Positions 1 to 6,394 of a DNA stretch of 22,131 bases are shown here, one piece after another. The number at the start of each line of letters is the position of its first letter. The stretch's first letter is position 1. The notes beneath the pieces are model-generated. The model was not told the DNA's origin, did not search any database, and saw only the letters and a program-made list of their open reading frames with translations. This stretch comes from Lentimicrobiaceae bacterium (GTDB lineage Bacteria > Bacteroidota > Bacteroidia > Bacteroidales > WCHB1-69): assembly GCA_009787485.1 (NCBI GenBank), contig WQWP01000024.1:1-22131 (forward strand). Direction: 5' to 3'. The translations under genes and the position numbers were made by a program.

Positions 1-2
1 AA

Positions 3-33
3 CTTTAAATCTTTAAATCTTAAATCTTTAAAT
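3..33. repeat. Short AT-rich tandem repeat, unit CTTTAAAT
   Basis: Four consecutive units of CTTTAAAT (the third lacks one T) fill most of the leader just before the rsfS start codon. It is a microsatellite-like tract. I see no recognisable -7 promoter element in it, and the window edge cuts off whatever lies upstream, so any regulatory role is unknown. Confidence 0.5.
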
Positions 34-43
34 TTAAAAATTA

Positions 44-424
44 ATGGCAAAACCCAAAAAAGTAAAAACAGAGATTCCCGCAATTCAGGGAAATTTAGAA
101 GAACTTATTATTCAAGCTCTTATTGAGAAAAAAGGAGAACAGATTGTTTGCATCGACCTTAAAGCGATGCACCACGTTTTGTTCGATTATTTCATTATTT
201 GCACCGGTAACTCCAAACCGCACGTGGAAACGCTCAGCGATTTTGTGCAGGAAACTATTAAAAAACAAACCGGAATAAGACCTTCGTACGTGGAAGGGCG
301 CGCCAACGGAGAATGGATTTTATTAGACTATTTCAATATTATTCTACACGTTTTCCAACCCGAAGTGCGGCAATTTTATAATATTGAGTCGCTTTGGAGC
401 GATGCGCCAACTCAGTGGTTTTAA
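44..424 (+). CDS. rsfS: Ribosome silencing factor RsfS (Iojap/YbeB family)
   Basis: This 126-residue protein is a RsfS/Iojap family member. The family binds ribosomal protein uL14 on the large subunit and blocks subunit joining, lowering translation when nutrients are scarce. Family hallmarks are visible in order: DYFIICTGNS (about residues 48-57), the GRANGEWILLDY block (about 85-96), and HVFQPEVRQFYNIESLW with a terminal SDAP. The length is normal for the family. A 17-residue lysine-rich N-terminal lead precedes the conserved core. The ATG at 44 is the only sensible start and has no Shine-Dalgarno sequence, as is usual in Bacteroidota. The next gene begins 23 nt after the stop on the same strand. 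In many Bacteroidota rsfS is followed by ftsH (general knowledge), which is not the case here. Confidence 0.95.
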   Translation: MAKPKKVKTEIPAIQGNLEELIIQALIEKKGEQIVCIDLKAMHHVLFDYFIICTGNSKPHVETLSDFVQETIKKQTGIRPSYVEGRANGEWILLDYFNIILHVFQPEVRQFYNIESLWSDAPTQWF

Positions 425-447
425 TTGTTTTATTAAAATAGATCACC

Positions 448-1218
448 ATGTTTTTGTGGGATAAAATAGCTTTCGGACCCATTAGTAGCCGCCGTTTGGG
501 CAGTTCGTTGGGCATCAATGTTTCGCCCACCAACGTAAAAATCTGCTCTTTCGATTGCATTTACTGCGAATGTGGCTGGACGTTGGAAAAAAGTACAGCT
601 CCGCATTTATTCTTCTCTGTAGAAGAGATCATTACGGCCATTGAAGCCAAACTTCGTCAGTGCCAAGAAGCCGGTATGCCTATAGATAGCATTACTTTTT
701 CCGGAAACGGGGAGCCGACTTTGCACCCTCAATTTGATCAAATTATTGACAAGCTAATTATTTTAAGAGACCAATATTATCCTAAAACGGCAATTACTTG
801 TCTTTCTAACGCCACACAATTAACAAATAATAACGTTTTAACCGCCCTACAAAAAATCGAAAATCCCATATTAAAATTGGATGCGGTTACGGAGCCATTG
901 TTTCAAATAATCAACAAACCGACTGTGTCGATTTCAGTCGAAAGAATTATCAAACACTTACAACACCTAAACGGTAATTTCATTTTGCAAACCTTATTTT
1001 TTAAAGGAGAAATTGACGGGCAATATTTTAACAATGCTGCTGAACCTCATCTTTCTTTATGGATGAACGTCGTAAAACAGCTGCATCCCCGAAAGGTGAT
1101 GATTTATTCTTTAGACAGGAATACGCCGGCGCAGGGGTTAGAAAAAATTCCGTTTAAAGAATTACGAGAGATTGCGCGGCAGGTGCAAGAGCTTGGGGTT
1201 GAGGCAATAGCATATTAG
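448..1218 (+). CDS. Radical SAM protein (COG0731-like, wyosine-synthase-like Fe-S oxidoreductase)
   Basis: This 256-residue protein carries the radical SAM cluster motif CSFDCIYC (Cys33, Cys37, Cys40), which ligates a 4Fe-4S cluster and cleaves S-adenosylmethionine. The N-terminal FGPISSRRLGSSLGIN block just before the cysteines and the FSGNGEPTLHP block (about residue 86, the 'GGE' SAM-contact motif) place it in the group related to archaeal Taw1. Bacterial members are widespread, and their substrate is generally not known. There is no second cluster-binding domain and no SPASM extension. It lies 23 nt after rsfS and may be cotranscribed; a strong hairpin terminator follows 145 nt later. The family call is secure; the reaction is not assigned. 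Confidence 0.88.
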   Translation: MFLWDKIAFGPISSRRLGSSLGINVSPTNVKICSFDCIYCECGWTLEKSTAPHLFFSVEEIITAIEAKLRQCQEAGMPIDSITFSGNGEPTLHPQFDQIIDKLIILRDQYYPKTAITCLSNATQLTNNNVLTALQKIENPILKLDAVTEPLFQIINKPTVSISVERIIKHLQHLNGNFILQTLFFKGEIDGQYFNNAAEPHLSLWMNVVKQLHPRKVMIYSLDRNTPAQGLEKIPFKELREIARQVQELGVEAIAY

Positions 1219-1244
1219 TGAAAACAGAAAATTATTCTGAACAA

Positions 1245-1346
1245 CTAAAACACCTTCAAATGCTCATCATTAATTACAACGGTATCTCCAACCTGTTTTA
1301 TTACCGCAACACCTTGATTTGTACATTCATTTCTTTGTGATTTTAA
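1245..1346 (-). pseudogene. Possible degenerate coding fragment, no recognised family
   Basis: The 230-nt gap between the radical SAM gene and uvrD contains a minus-strand open stretch of 33 codons ending in TAG at 1247-1245. Its translation reads like real protein near the end (GVAVIKQVGDTVVINDEHLKVF, shortened here to the run QVGDTVVINDEHL), but it has no ATG and begins right after a stop codon. It could be the decayed 3' end of a lost gene or chance. I do not recognise a family. The rest of the gap holds only the terminator and the uvrD leader. Confidence 0.2.
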
Positions 1347-1362
1347 TTAATGTGAATTTAAC

Positions 1363-1407
1363 GCGGCGAAAATATAAATTTATATCTTCGCCGCAATTTA
1401 TTTTTTT
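1363..1407 (+). terminator. Strong intrinsic terminator after the radical SAM gene
   Basis: GCGGCGAA (1363-1370) pairs perfectly with TTCGCCGC (1387-1394). The AT-rich interior can extend the stem by about five more pairs after one mismatch. A T-rich tract with seven consecutive T residues follows at 1401-1407. This is a textbook plus-strand terminator separating the rsfS/radical SAM pair from uvrD. Confidence 0.85.
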
Positions 1408-1448
1408 GTTTGTAACAAACTCTCGTATCTCTTTTTCACATTAATATT

Positions 1449-3311
1449 ATGACCTCCGAACAGCACATTCTCTCCCAACTCAACAACTCGCAACGCGATG
1501 CCGTCGTGCAAATTAACGGTCCCGTGATGGTAATTGCCGGCGCCGGATCGGGCAAAACGCGCGCCCTCACCTACCGCATTGCTTACATGCTCTCGCAGGG
1601 CGTTAACGCCTATCGCATATTGGCGCTCACTTTTACTAATAAAGCCGCTGCCGAAATGAAAGAACGTATCTTTCAATTGGTGGGCGACTCGAACGCTAAA
1701 GCCGTGATGATGGGAACATTTCACGGCGTTTTTCATCGCATTATTCAAGTGGAATATGAAAAATTGGGCTTCATGCGCAATATCACCGTTTACGATACCG
1801 ACGATGCTAAAAATTTGATAAAAAGTATTGTAAAAGAGATGAATTTAGATCCGAAAACATACGTGGCAAGTCATGTGTTGCACCGCATTTCGTCGGCAAA
1901 ATCGAGTTTGCTTTCTGCGAATGATTATGCGCGAAGTCCGGAAATTATGGATGCCGACAGAATTAGCGGAAAACCTTATATTGCCGAGATTTTTAAACGT
2001 TATAACGTGCGTTTGAAAAATTCAAACGCCATGGATTTCGATGATTTATTGTATTATATGAACGTGTTGCTGCGCGATTTTCCGGAAATACTGCATAAAT
2101 ACCAACACCGTTTTCAATACATCTTGGTGGATGAGTATCAGGATACCAATTTTGCGCAATATTTGATTGTGAAAAAATTGGCGGCAGCACACCACAATAT
2201 TTGCGTGGTAGGCGATGATGCACAGAGTATTTACGCATTTCGCGGCGCCAATATTCAAAACATCCTGAATTTTAAAAAAGATTACCCGGAAACCAAGATC
2301 ATTAAGTTAGAACAAAATTATCGCTCCACGAAACATATTGTAAATGCGGCAAATGCGGTGATTAAAAACAATCAGGATCAGTTGCATAAGGAGGTTTGGA
2401 CGGAAAATGAAGAGGGTCAGAAAATAGAGATTCTCAATACCAATAGCGATAACGATGAGGCTCAGGCGGTTGCGCATTCTATTTTTGAAACGAAACAGAA
2501 TTACCAAAAGAACAATTCGCATTTTGCGGTTTTATATAGAACTAATGCTCAGTCGCGTGCGTTGGAAGAGGCGCTCCTCAAAAAAAATATCCCCTACATC
2601 GTTTATGGCGGCATTTCGTTTTACAAGCGTAAAGAGATTAAAGATGTTTTGGCGTATTTCCGGTTAGCCATCAATCATTATGATGAAGAATCGTTGCGCC
2701 GGGTGATCAATTATCCCATGCGCGGTATCGGCGCCACCACTGTGGATAAGGTGATTGTGTGCGCCCACGAGCAAAAGACGCGCGTTTGGAACGTGATAGA
2801 AAACCCCGACCTCTATAATTTGGATGTAAATGCGCCCACCAAAGCGCGTTTGCTGGATTTTGCCGTGCGCATCAAAAGCTACACCGCCATGATTGCCAAA
2901 ACCGATGCGTACGAGTTGGGCAAACATATTGTGATGACCACCGGCATCATGCAGGAACTCAACGCCGACAAATCGGAGATTGACCGCCTGCAAAACGTAG
3001 AAGCGCTGTTAGATTCCATGAAGGAGTTTACCGAAAAAGAGCCGGAATCGCTTTTTAATGAAGCTACCGGAGAGATTATTACCGATTATTTTCCTTCATT
3101 AGACCGGTTTGTAGAAAGCATCTCTTTATTAACAGATGATGAAGAAAAAAAGAACGAGCAGCAAGACAGAGTAAAGCTAATGACCATTCATTCGGCGAAA
3201 GGATTAGAGTTTGATTATGTATATGTTACGGGATTAGAGGAAAATCTTTTTCCCTCCTCGCTGAGTTTGGGCACGCGGGCGGAATTGGAAGAAGAGCGCC
3301 GGCTCTTTTAA
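1449..3311 (+). CDS. uvrD: UvrD/PcrA-family 3'-5' DNA helicase, truncated before motif VI by an in-frame TAA
   Basis: Superfamily 1 helicases of this family unwind DNA in nucleotide excision repair and remove proteins from DNA. Visible motifs in order: Walker A GAGSGKT (residues 31-37), motif Ia LTFTNKAAAEM (60-70), motif II VDEYQDT (227-233), motif III VVGDDAQSIYAFRG, motif IV LEQNYRST, and motif V MTIHSAKGLEFDYV. The frame then reaches EEERRLF and a TAA at 3309-3311, exactly where the family has Tyr/Phe before the VAITRA of motif VI. The same frame continues open for 147 more codons with the rest of the protein, so this is a point nonsense change (TAT or TAC to TAA), not a frameshift. The full reading frame would give 768 residues, normal for PcrA/UvrD. 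The 620-residue product lacks the motif VI arginine finger and should be inactive. A sequencing error is the main alternative. Confidence 0.9.
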   Translation: MTSEQHILSQLNNSQRDAVVQINGPVMVIAGAGSGKTRALTYRIAYMLSQGVNAYRILALTFTNKAAAEMKERIFQLVGDSNAKAVMMGTFHGVFHRIIQVEYEKLGFMRNITVYDTDDAKNLIKSIVKEMNLDPKTYVASHVLHRISSAKSSLLSANDYARSPEIMDADRISGKPYIAEIFKRYNVRLKNSNAMDFDDLLYYMNVLLRDFPEILHKYQHRFQYILVDEYQDTNFAQYLIVKKLAAAHHNICVVGDDAQSIYAFRGANIQNILNFKKDYPETKIIKLEQNYRSTKHIVNAANAVIKNNQDQLHKEVWTENEEGQKIEILNTNSDNDEAQAVAHSIFETKQNYQKNNSHFAVLYRTNAQSRALEEALLKKNIPYIVYGGISFYKRKEIKDVLAYFRLAINHYDEESLRRVINYPMRGIGATTVDKVIVCAHEQKTRVWNVIENPDLYNLDVNAPTKARLLDFAVRIKSYTAMIAKTDAYELGKHIVMTTGIMQELNADKSEIDRLQNVEALLDSMKEFTEKEPESLFNEATGEIITDYFPSLDRFVESISLLTDDEEKKNEQQDRVKLMTIHSAKGLEFDYVYVTGLEENLFPSSLSLGTRAELEEERRLF

Positions 3312-3755
3312 GTAGCCATTACGCGGGCACGAAAAAAACTCACCCTAACCTCAGCGCAAACGCGCTACCGCTTCGGCTCTTTGCAGTTTTGCGAAGAGAG
3401 CCGTTTCTTGTACGAAATTCCTGAAAAATTTATTCATACAACACAAAAAGCATCTATGGGTCGCAACATTTGTATTTCCGATGGGAATGAGGCTACGCCG
3501 TCTCACTTCATTCCTTTTACCGAAGCTATACAGCAAAAACGGCATGTTCCTGAGCAAAAACAAAAACAAAATGTGGGGAAAGAAGCGCGAGCCGATCAGA
3601 TCTATGTGGGGCTTCGCGTGTATCACGATAAGTTCGGCTACGGGAAAGTAATTCAAACCGACGGCGAAGGTTTGGACAAAAAAGCAATCGTAACATTTGA
3701 CACCATGGGCAATAAAACCCTACTTTTGAAGTTTGCTAAATTAGTAATCCCTTAA
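3312..3755 (+). pseudogene. uvrD: C-terminal remainder of the interrupted UvrD/PcrA helicase (motif VI and C-terminal domain)
   Basis: In frame with the upstream helicase and directly after its TAA, these 147 codons begin VAITRARKKLTLT (motif VI, with the essential arginine) and continue through TRYRFGSLQFCEESRFLYEIP, a standard UvrD/PcrA segment. A low-complexity Gln/Lys linker follows (EQKQKQN), then a C-terminal domain with the pattern VYHDKFGYGKVI and GNKTLLLKFAKL, which matches the small C-terminal module of PcrA proteins. A separate start could only be a TTG at 3381, which would omit motif VI, so I do not treat it as an independent gene. The stop overlaps the xseB ATG by one base (TAATG), which suggests the two were translationally coupled when the helicase was intact. 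Confidence 0.85.
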
Positions 3756-3949
3756 TGATGGAAAATACCAAAACCTACCAGCATGCTTTTGAAGAACTGC
3801 AACTTTTAGTCCGAAAAATGGAAAATGCAGAGATTTCTGTTGATGAATTGGCAGAAATGATAAAAAGAGCGACACTTTTAATTGATATTTGCAAGAAAAA
3901 GGTAATGGATACAGAGGAAGAGGTAAAAATATTATTAGAAAAATTATAA
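3755..3949 (+). CDS. xseB: Exodeoxyribonuclease VII small subunit
   Basis: This 64-residue protein matches XseB in length and pattern: YQHAFEELQLLVRKMENAEISVDELAEMIKRATLLIDICKKK in outline (FEELQLLVRKMENAEISVDE is the most diagnostic run), then EEEVKILLEKL. XseB forms a small helical hairpin, several copies of which bind each XseA catalytic subunit to make exonuclease VII, a single-strand DNA nuclease. The large subunit xseA is not in this window. The first ATG overlaps the last base of the uvrD frame; a second ATG follows immediately (MM), so either may be used. The next gene begins 2 nt after the stop, placing xseB inside an operon. Confidence 0.9.
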   Translation: MMENTKTYQHAFEELQLLVRKMENAEISVDELAEMIKRATLLIDICKKKVMDTEEEVKILLEKL

Positions 3950-3951
3950 AA

Positions 3952-4620
3952 ATGAACAATACCCGCCTGTTTGTAGCCCTACTCTGCACCTTGTTCTTAA
4001 TAGCAGGATGCACCAAAGTAAAACGCGAATTCCACGATAACGGCAAATTAAAATCGGAGACCCACTACCGTTTTGGAAAAGAAACGGGAACTACGGTTTA
4101 TTATCATTTTTGGTATCCTACTAAAATTATGGAAGTTGAAATGAAAAGAGGGAAAAAACATGGCAAATTCACTCAACGTTATTTTAACAACGATATAGAA
4201 TCCATAGCCTACTATAAAAACAATCTGTTGGATGGCGTAGAAACCTATTATTACAAAAGCGGGCAAATTTCCATGCAAACCCATTATACCAAGGGCGTAA
4301 AAAATGGACCCGTAACCACTTGGTATGCTAATGGCATAATTGAAGAATCGGGGGCATTTGCAAACGATTTGTTTGATGGAAATTGGGAAAATTATGACGA
4401 AAGAGGGTTGCTGATTGGAGAGGGATCATTTGTAAAAGGAACTGGCAAACGTATTGTGTACGATTATATGGGACGTTTGCTCAGTGAAACAAATTATGTA
4501 AATAATCAAAAAGAAGGGTTGGAAACTCATTTTTCACCTTCCGGAGAAATAGAACAAACAATTTTATTCAAAGAGGATAGAATCATCGAAATTAATGGCA
4601 TTCCTGTCGAAAATTTGTAA
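3952..4620 (+). CDS. MORN-repeat lipoprotein (YwqK-like)
   Basis: The 222-residue product begins with a lipoprotein signal peptide ending in the lipobox LIAG-C (Cys at about residue 20), so it should be lipid-anchored in the periplasm or outer membrane. The mature part is about six repeats of 22-25 residues built on Gly-x-x-x-x-Tyr-x-x-x-Gly, for example GVETYYYKSGQISMQ and GPVTTWYANGIIEES. This is the MORN_2 (YwqK) pattern. Such proteins are often labelled antitoxin-like, but I see no partner toxin and would not infer one. I chose the ATG at 3952 because the longer frame from 3889 runs through xseB and would bury the signal peptide. Only one base separates the stop from the next start. The molecular function is unknown; an envelope role is inferred from the signal and the OstA-like neighbour. 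Confidence 0.82.
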   Translation: MNNTRLFVALLCTLFLIAGCTKVKREFHDNGKLKSETHYRFGKETGTTVYYHFWYPTKIMEVEMKRGKKHGKFTQRYFNNDIESIAYYKNNLLDGVETYYYKSGQISMQTHYTKGVKNGPVTTWYANGIIEESGAFANDLFDGNWENYDERGLLIGEGSFVKGTGKRIVYDYMGRLLSETNYVNNQKEGLETHFSPSGEIEQTILFKEDRIIEINGIPVENL

Positions 4621-4621
4621 A

Positions 4622-6175
4622 ATGCTTCGTTTTTTTGCTTTTTTTCTTATGTTTTGTAACGTTTTTGTACTTTTTGCACAACAACAAGGCAAAAAAATTA
4701 CCTACCGCGCCGATTGGAGTTATCGCGATGAAGAACAACTTCCGGGCGTGGACAGATTAATTGGTAACGTAGTTTTTACACACGAAAACACTATAGGTTA
4801 TGCCGATAGCGCTTATTCTTATACAGACGAAAACAGAATGGTAGCCTTTGGAAGACCTGTTGAAATTTTTGTGAACGACTCGGTTACATTATACGGAAAT
4901 AGAGTGGTGTATGACGGGGATACCAAAATTTCTACCATTTCCAGAAATGTTATTCTTAAAGATAATACCTCTACGCTTTATACTAATGCATTGACTTACA
5001 ACAATCATACCGGAACATCACATTATGATACCGGCGGAAAAATGATTTCAAACGAGGATACATTAATCAGCAAGATTGGTATATATAACACACACACGAA
5101 CATAGCCCAATTTAAGATTGATGTGATTCTGCATAATCCTACCTATTATATGACATGCGATTCTTTTAACTATAATACAAATACGGAAGTGGTCTATTTT
5201 TTGTGTCGAACGCATTTAATATCAGACGAAAACAATATTTATGCAAACTCCGGATGGTATGATACGCGCAATAATTTTTCACATTTGTATGATAGTGTGT
5301 TGTTTATTAATAAAGACCAGGAACTTACCGCCGACTCTGCGTATTATGACAAAAACTTAGCCTTCGGAATTGTGAAAAACAACATCACACTCATTGATAC
5401 GGCACGGAGTTTTGTTGTGAAAGGACATTACGGAGAATATGTGGAAGATGAAGGTTGGACATGGGTTACCGACAGCGCTTTATTAATTATGATTGATAAA
5501 GAAAATAGCGATTCACTTTTTTTGCATGCCGACACGTTGAAGATGTACTTCGATACCGCACAAAACCCGCAACTCATGCTTGCCTATAATCGTGTGAAAT
5601 TCTATAGCAAAGACTTGCAAGGCGCGTGCGATTCTCTGATTTACAACGTAGAAGATTCGGTAGGAATGATGTATTACAATCCGGTGGTTTGGACCGGGAA
5701 AAATCAACTATCCGGTGATACCATCAGGTTTACTGGGATAGATTCGATTACCTCACAAATAGAACTCTTAATCAATGCTTTTATCATTGCCGATGTATTT
5801 GATGAAGTGGAATTTGACCAGGTAAAAGGGAAAAATGTGATTGGATTTATTAGAGACAGAGAATTAATACAGGTAAATGTAAACAACAACGTAGAGCTCA
5901 TTTACTATGTGATGGATGAAGACACGTTGCTTATTGGTATTAACAGAATGGAAACCAATGAGATGAAAATTTTTTTAAAGAACAATGAAATAGAAGAGCT
6001 TCGGTTTTACGACTACCCGGACGGAAAACTTTGGGCAGACACGGAGCTTCCGATGAGCGACAGAACATTAAAGGATTTTCGTTGGTTAGACGTATATCGC
6101 TCCAAAGAGATTGCGGATATTTTTTCTAATCCTATTCCCCGAGAAAAATCGAAGCGAGCCGAAGCTGAGGATTAG
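4622..6175 (+). CDS. OstA-like protein (LptA/LptD N-domain-like, LPS export)
   Basis: The 517-residue protein has a hydrophobic signal peptide (MLRFFAFFLMFCNVFVLFAQ) and then a long series of short beta-strand units such as DSAYSYTDENRMVAFGRP, VTLYGNRVVYDGDTK and STLYTNALTYNNHTG. These match the OstA_2 domain of Bacteroidota, related to the LptA and LptD N-terminal jellyroll that carries LPS across the periplasm. No transmembrane beta-barrel of the LptD type is evident, and the protein ends in a charged tail (EKSKRAEAED). The start at 4622 puts the signal peptide at the N terminus; an upstream ATG at 4595 lies inside the preceding gene. It is the last gene of the plus-strand cluster; tRNA-Cys follows 33 nt later. 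Confidence 0.85.
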   Translation: MLRFFAFFLMFCNVFVLFAQQQGKKITYRADWSYRDEEQLPGVDRLIGNVVFTHENTIGYADSAYSYTDENRMVAFGRPVEIFVNDSVTLYGNRVVYDGDTKISTISRNVILKDNTSTLYTNALTYNNHTGTSHYDTGGKMISNEDTLISKIGIYNTHTNIAQFKIDVILHNPTYYMTCDSFNYNTNTEVVYFLCRTHLISDENNIYANSGWYDTRNNFSHLYDSVLFINKDQELTADSAYYDKNLAFGIVKNNITLIDTARSFVVKGHYGEYVEDEGWTWVTDSALLIMIDKENSDSLFLHADTLKMYFDTAQNPQLMLAYNRVKFYSKDLQGACDSLIYNVEDSVGMMYYNPVVWTGKNQLSGDTIRFTGIDSITSQIELLINAFIIADVFDEVEFDQVKGKNVIGFIRDRELIQVNVNNNVELIYYVMDEDTLLIGINRMETNEMKIFLKNNEIEELRFYDYPDGKLWADTELPMSDRTLKDFRWLDVYRSKEIADIFSNPIPREKSKRAEAED

Positions 6176-6190
6176 TTACAAGAAAAAGTG

Positions 6191-6198
6191 TATTTTCG
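6191..6198 (+). promoter_or_regulatory. Candidate -7 element for tRNA-Cys (TATTTTCG)
   Basis: TATTTTCG matches the Bacteroidota -7 consensus TAnnTTTG at seven of eight positions. It ends 10 nt before the mature tRNA 5' end, which suits a leader of a few bases. No convincing TTTG -33 element is visible upstream. Confidence 0.5.
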
Positions 6199-6208
6199 CC
6201 GCCACATT

Positions 6209-6279
6209 GGTCTCTTAGCCGAGTGGTTAGGCACCGGTCTGCAAAACCGTCGACTCCGGTTCGAATCCGGAAGAGACCT
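6209..6279 (+). tRNA. tRNA-Cys (anticodon GCA)
   Basis: The cloverleaf folds well. Acceptor stem GGTCTCT (6209-6215) pairs with AGAGACC (6272-6278). The D stem is GCC/GGC. The anticodon loop CTGCAAA (6239-6245) holds GCA. The T stem TCCGG/CCGGA encloses loop TTCGAAT. The discriminator is T, the identity base for cysteine tRNA. The 3' CCA is not encoded. One C-U mismatch sits at the base of the anticodon stem (positions 27-43). Anticodon GCA reads both cysteine codons. Confidence 0.96.
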
Positions 6280-6284
6280 CAAAG

Positions 6285-6314
6285 AAAAAGCGCCGAACAA
6301 GCGCTTTTTTATTT
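6285..6314 (+). terminator. Intrinsic terminator after tRNA-Cys
   Basis: AAAAAGCGC (6285-6293) pairs with GCGCTTTTT (6301-6309) around a 7-nt loop. The T run continues to 6310 and, after an A, to 6315. It begins 6 nt after the tRNA end, so the tRNA appears to be its own short transcription unit. Confidence 0.85.
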
Positions 6315-6362
6315 TGCCCATTTTTAAAAAAAGTTACCATTTACTACAAACAAAATATTATC

Positions 6363-6370
6363 TATTTTCG
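6363..6370 (+). promoter_or_regulatory. Candidate -7 element for the M3 peptidase gene (TATTTTCG)
   Basis: The same octamer as upstream of tRNA-Cys, matching TAnnTTTG at seven of eight positions. It ends 24 nt before the peptidase ATG. Confidence 0.45.
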
Positions 6371-6394
6371 TGCCTCATTTTTAAAACATACTTT

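Noticed and set aside
3309..3311. Stop-codon reassignment (TAA read as tyrosine) in this organism
   Set aside because: All other genes in the window are full length with TAA, TAG or TGA used as normal stops and TAT/TAC used for tyrosine.
3381..3755. A separate 124-residue gene starting at TTG 3381
   Set aside because: It is in frame with, and is clearly the C-terminal part of, the interrupted helicase; a start there would omit motif VI.
3889..3951. Earlier start for the MORN-repeat lipoprotein
   Set aside because: It overlaps xseB in another frame and would place the signal peptide inside the protein.
3952..4620. Toxin-antitoxin system based on the YwqK label
   Set aside because: No toxin gene is adjacent, and the protein is a lipid-anchored envelope protein in an operon with an OstA-like gene.
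6188..6394. N-terminal extension of the M3 peptidase
   Set aside because: The open frame runs straight through tRNA-Cys and its terminator; the ATG at 6395 gives a proper signal peptide.
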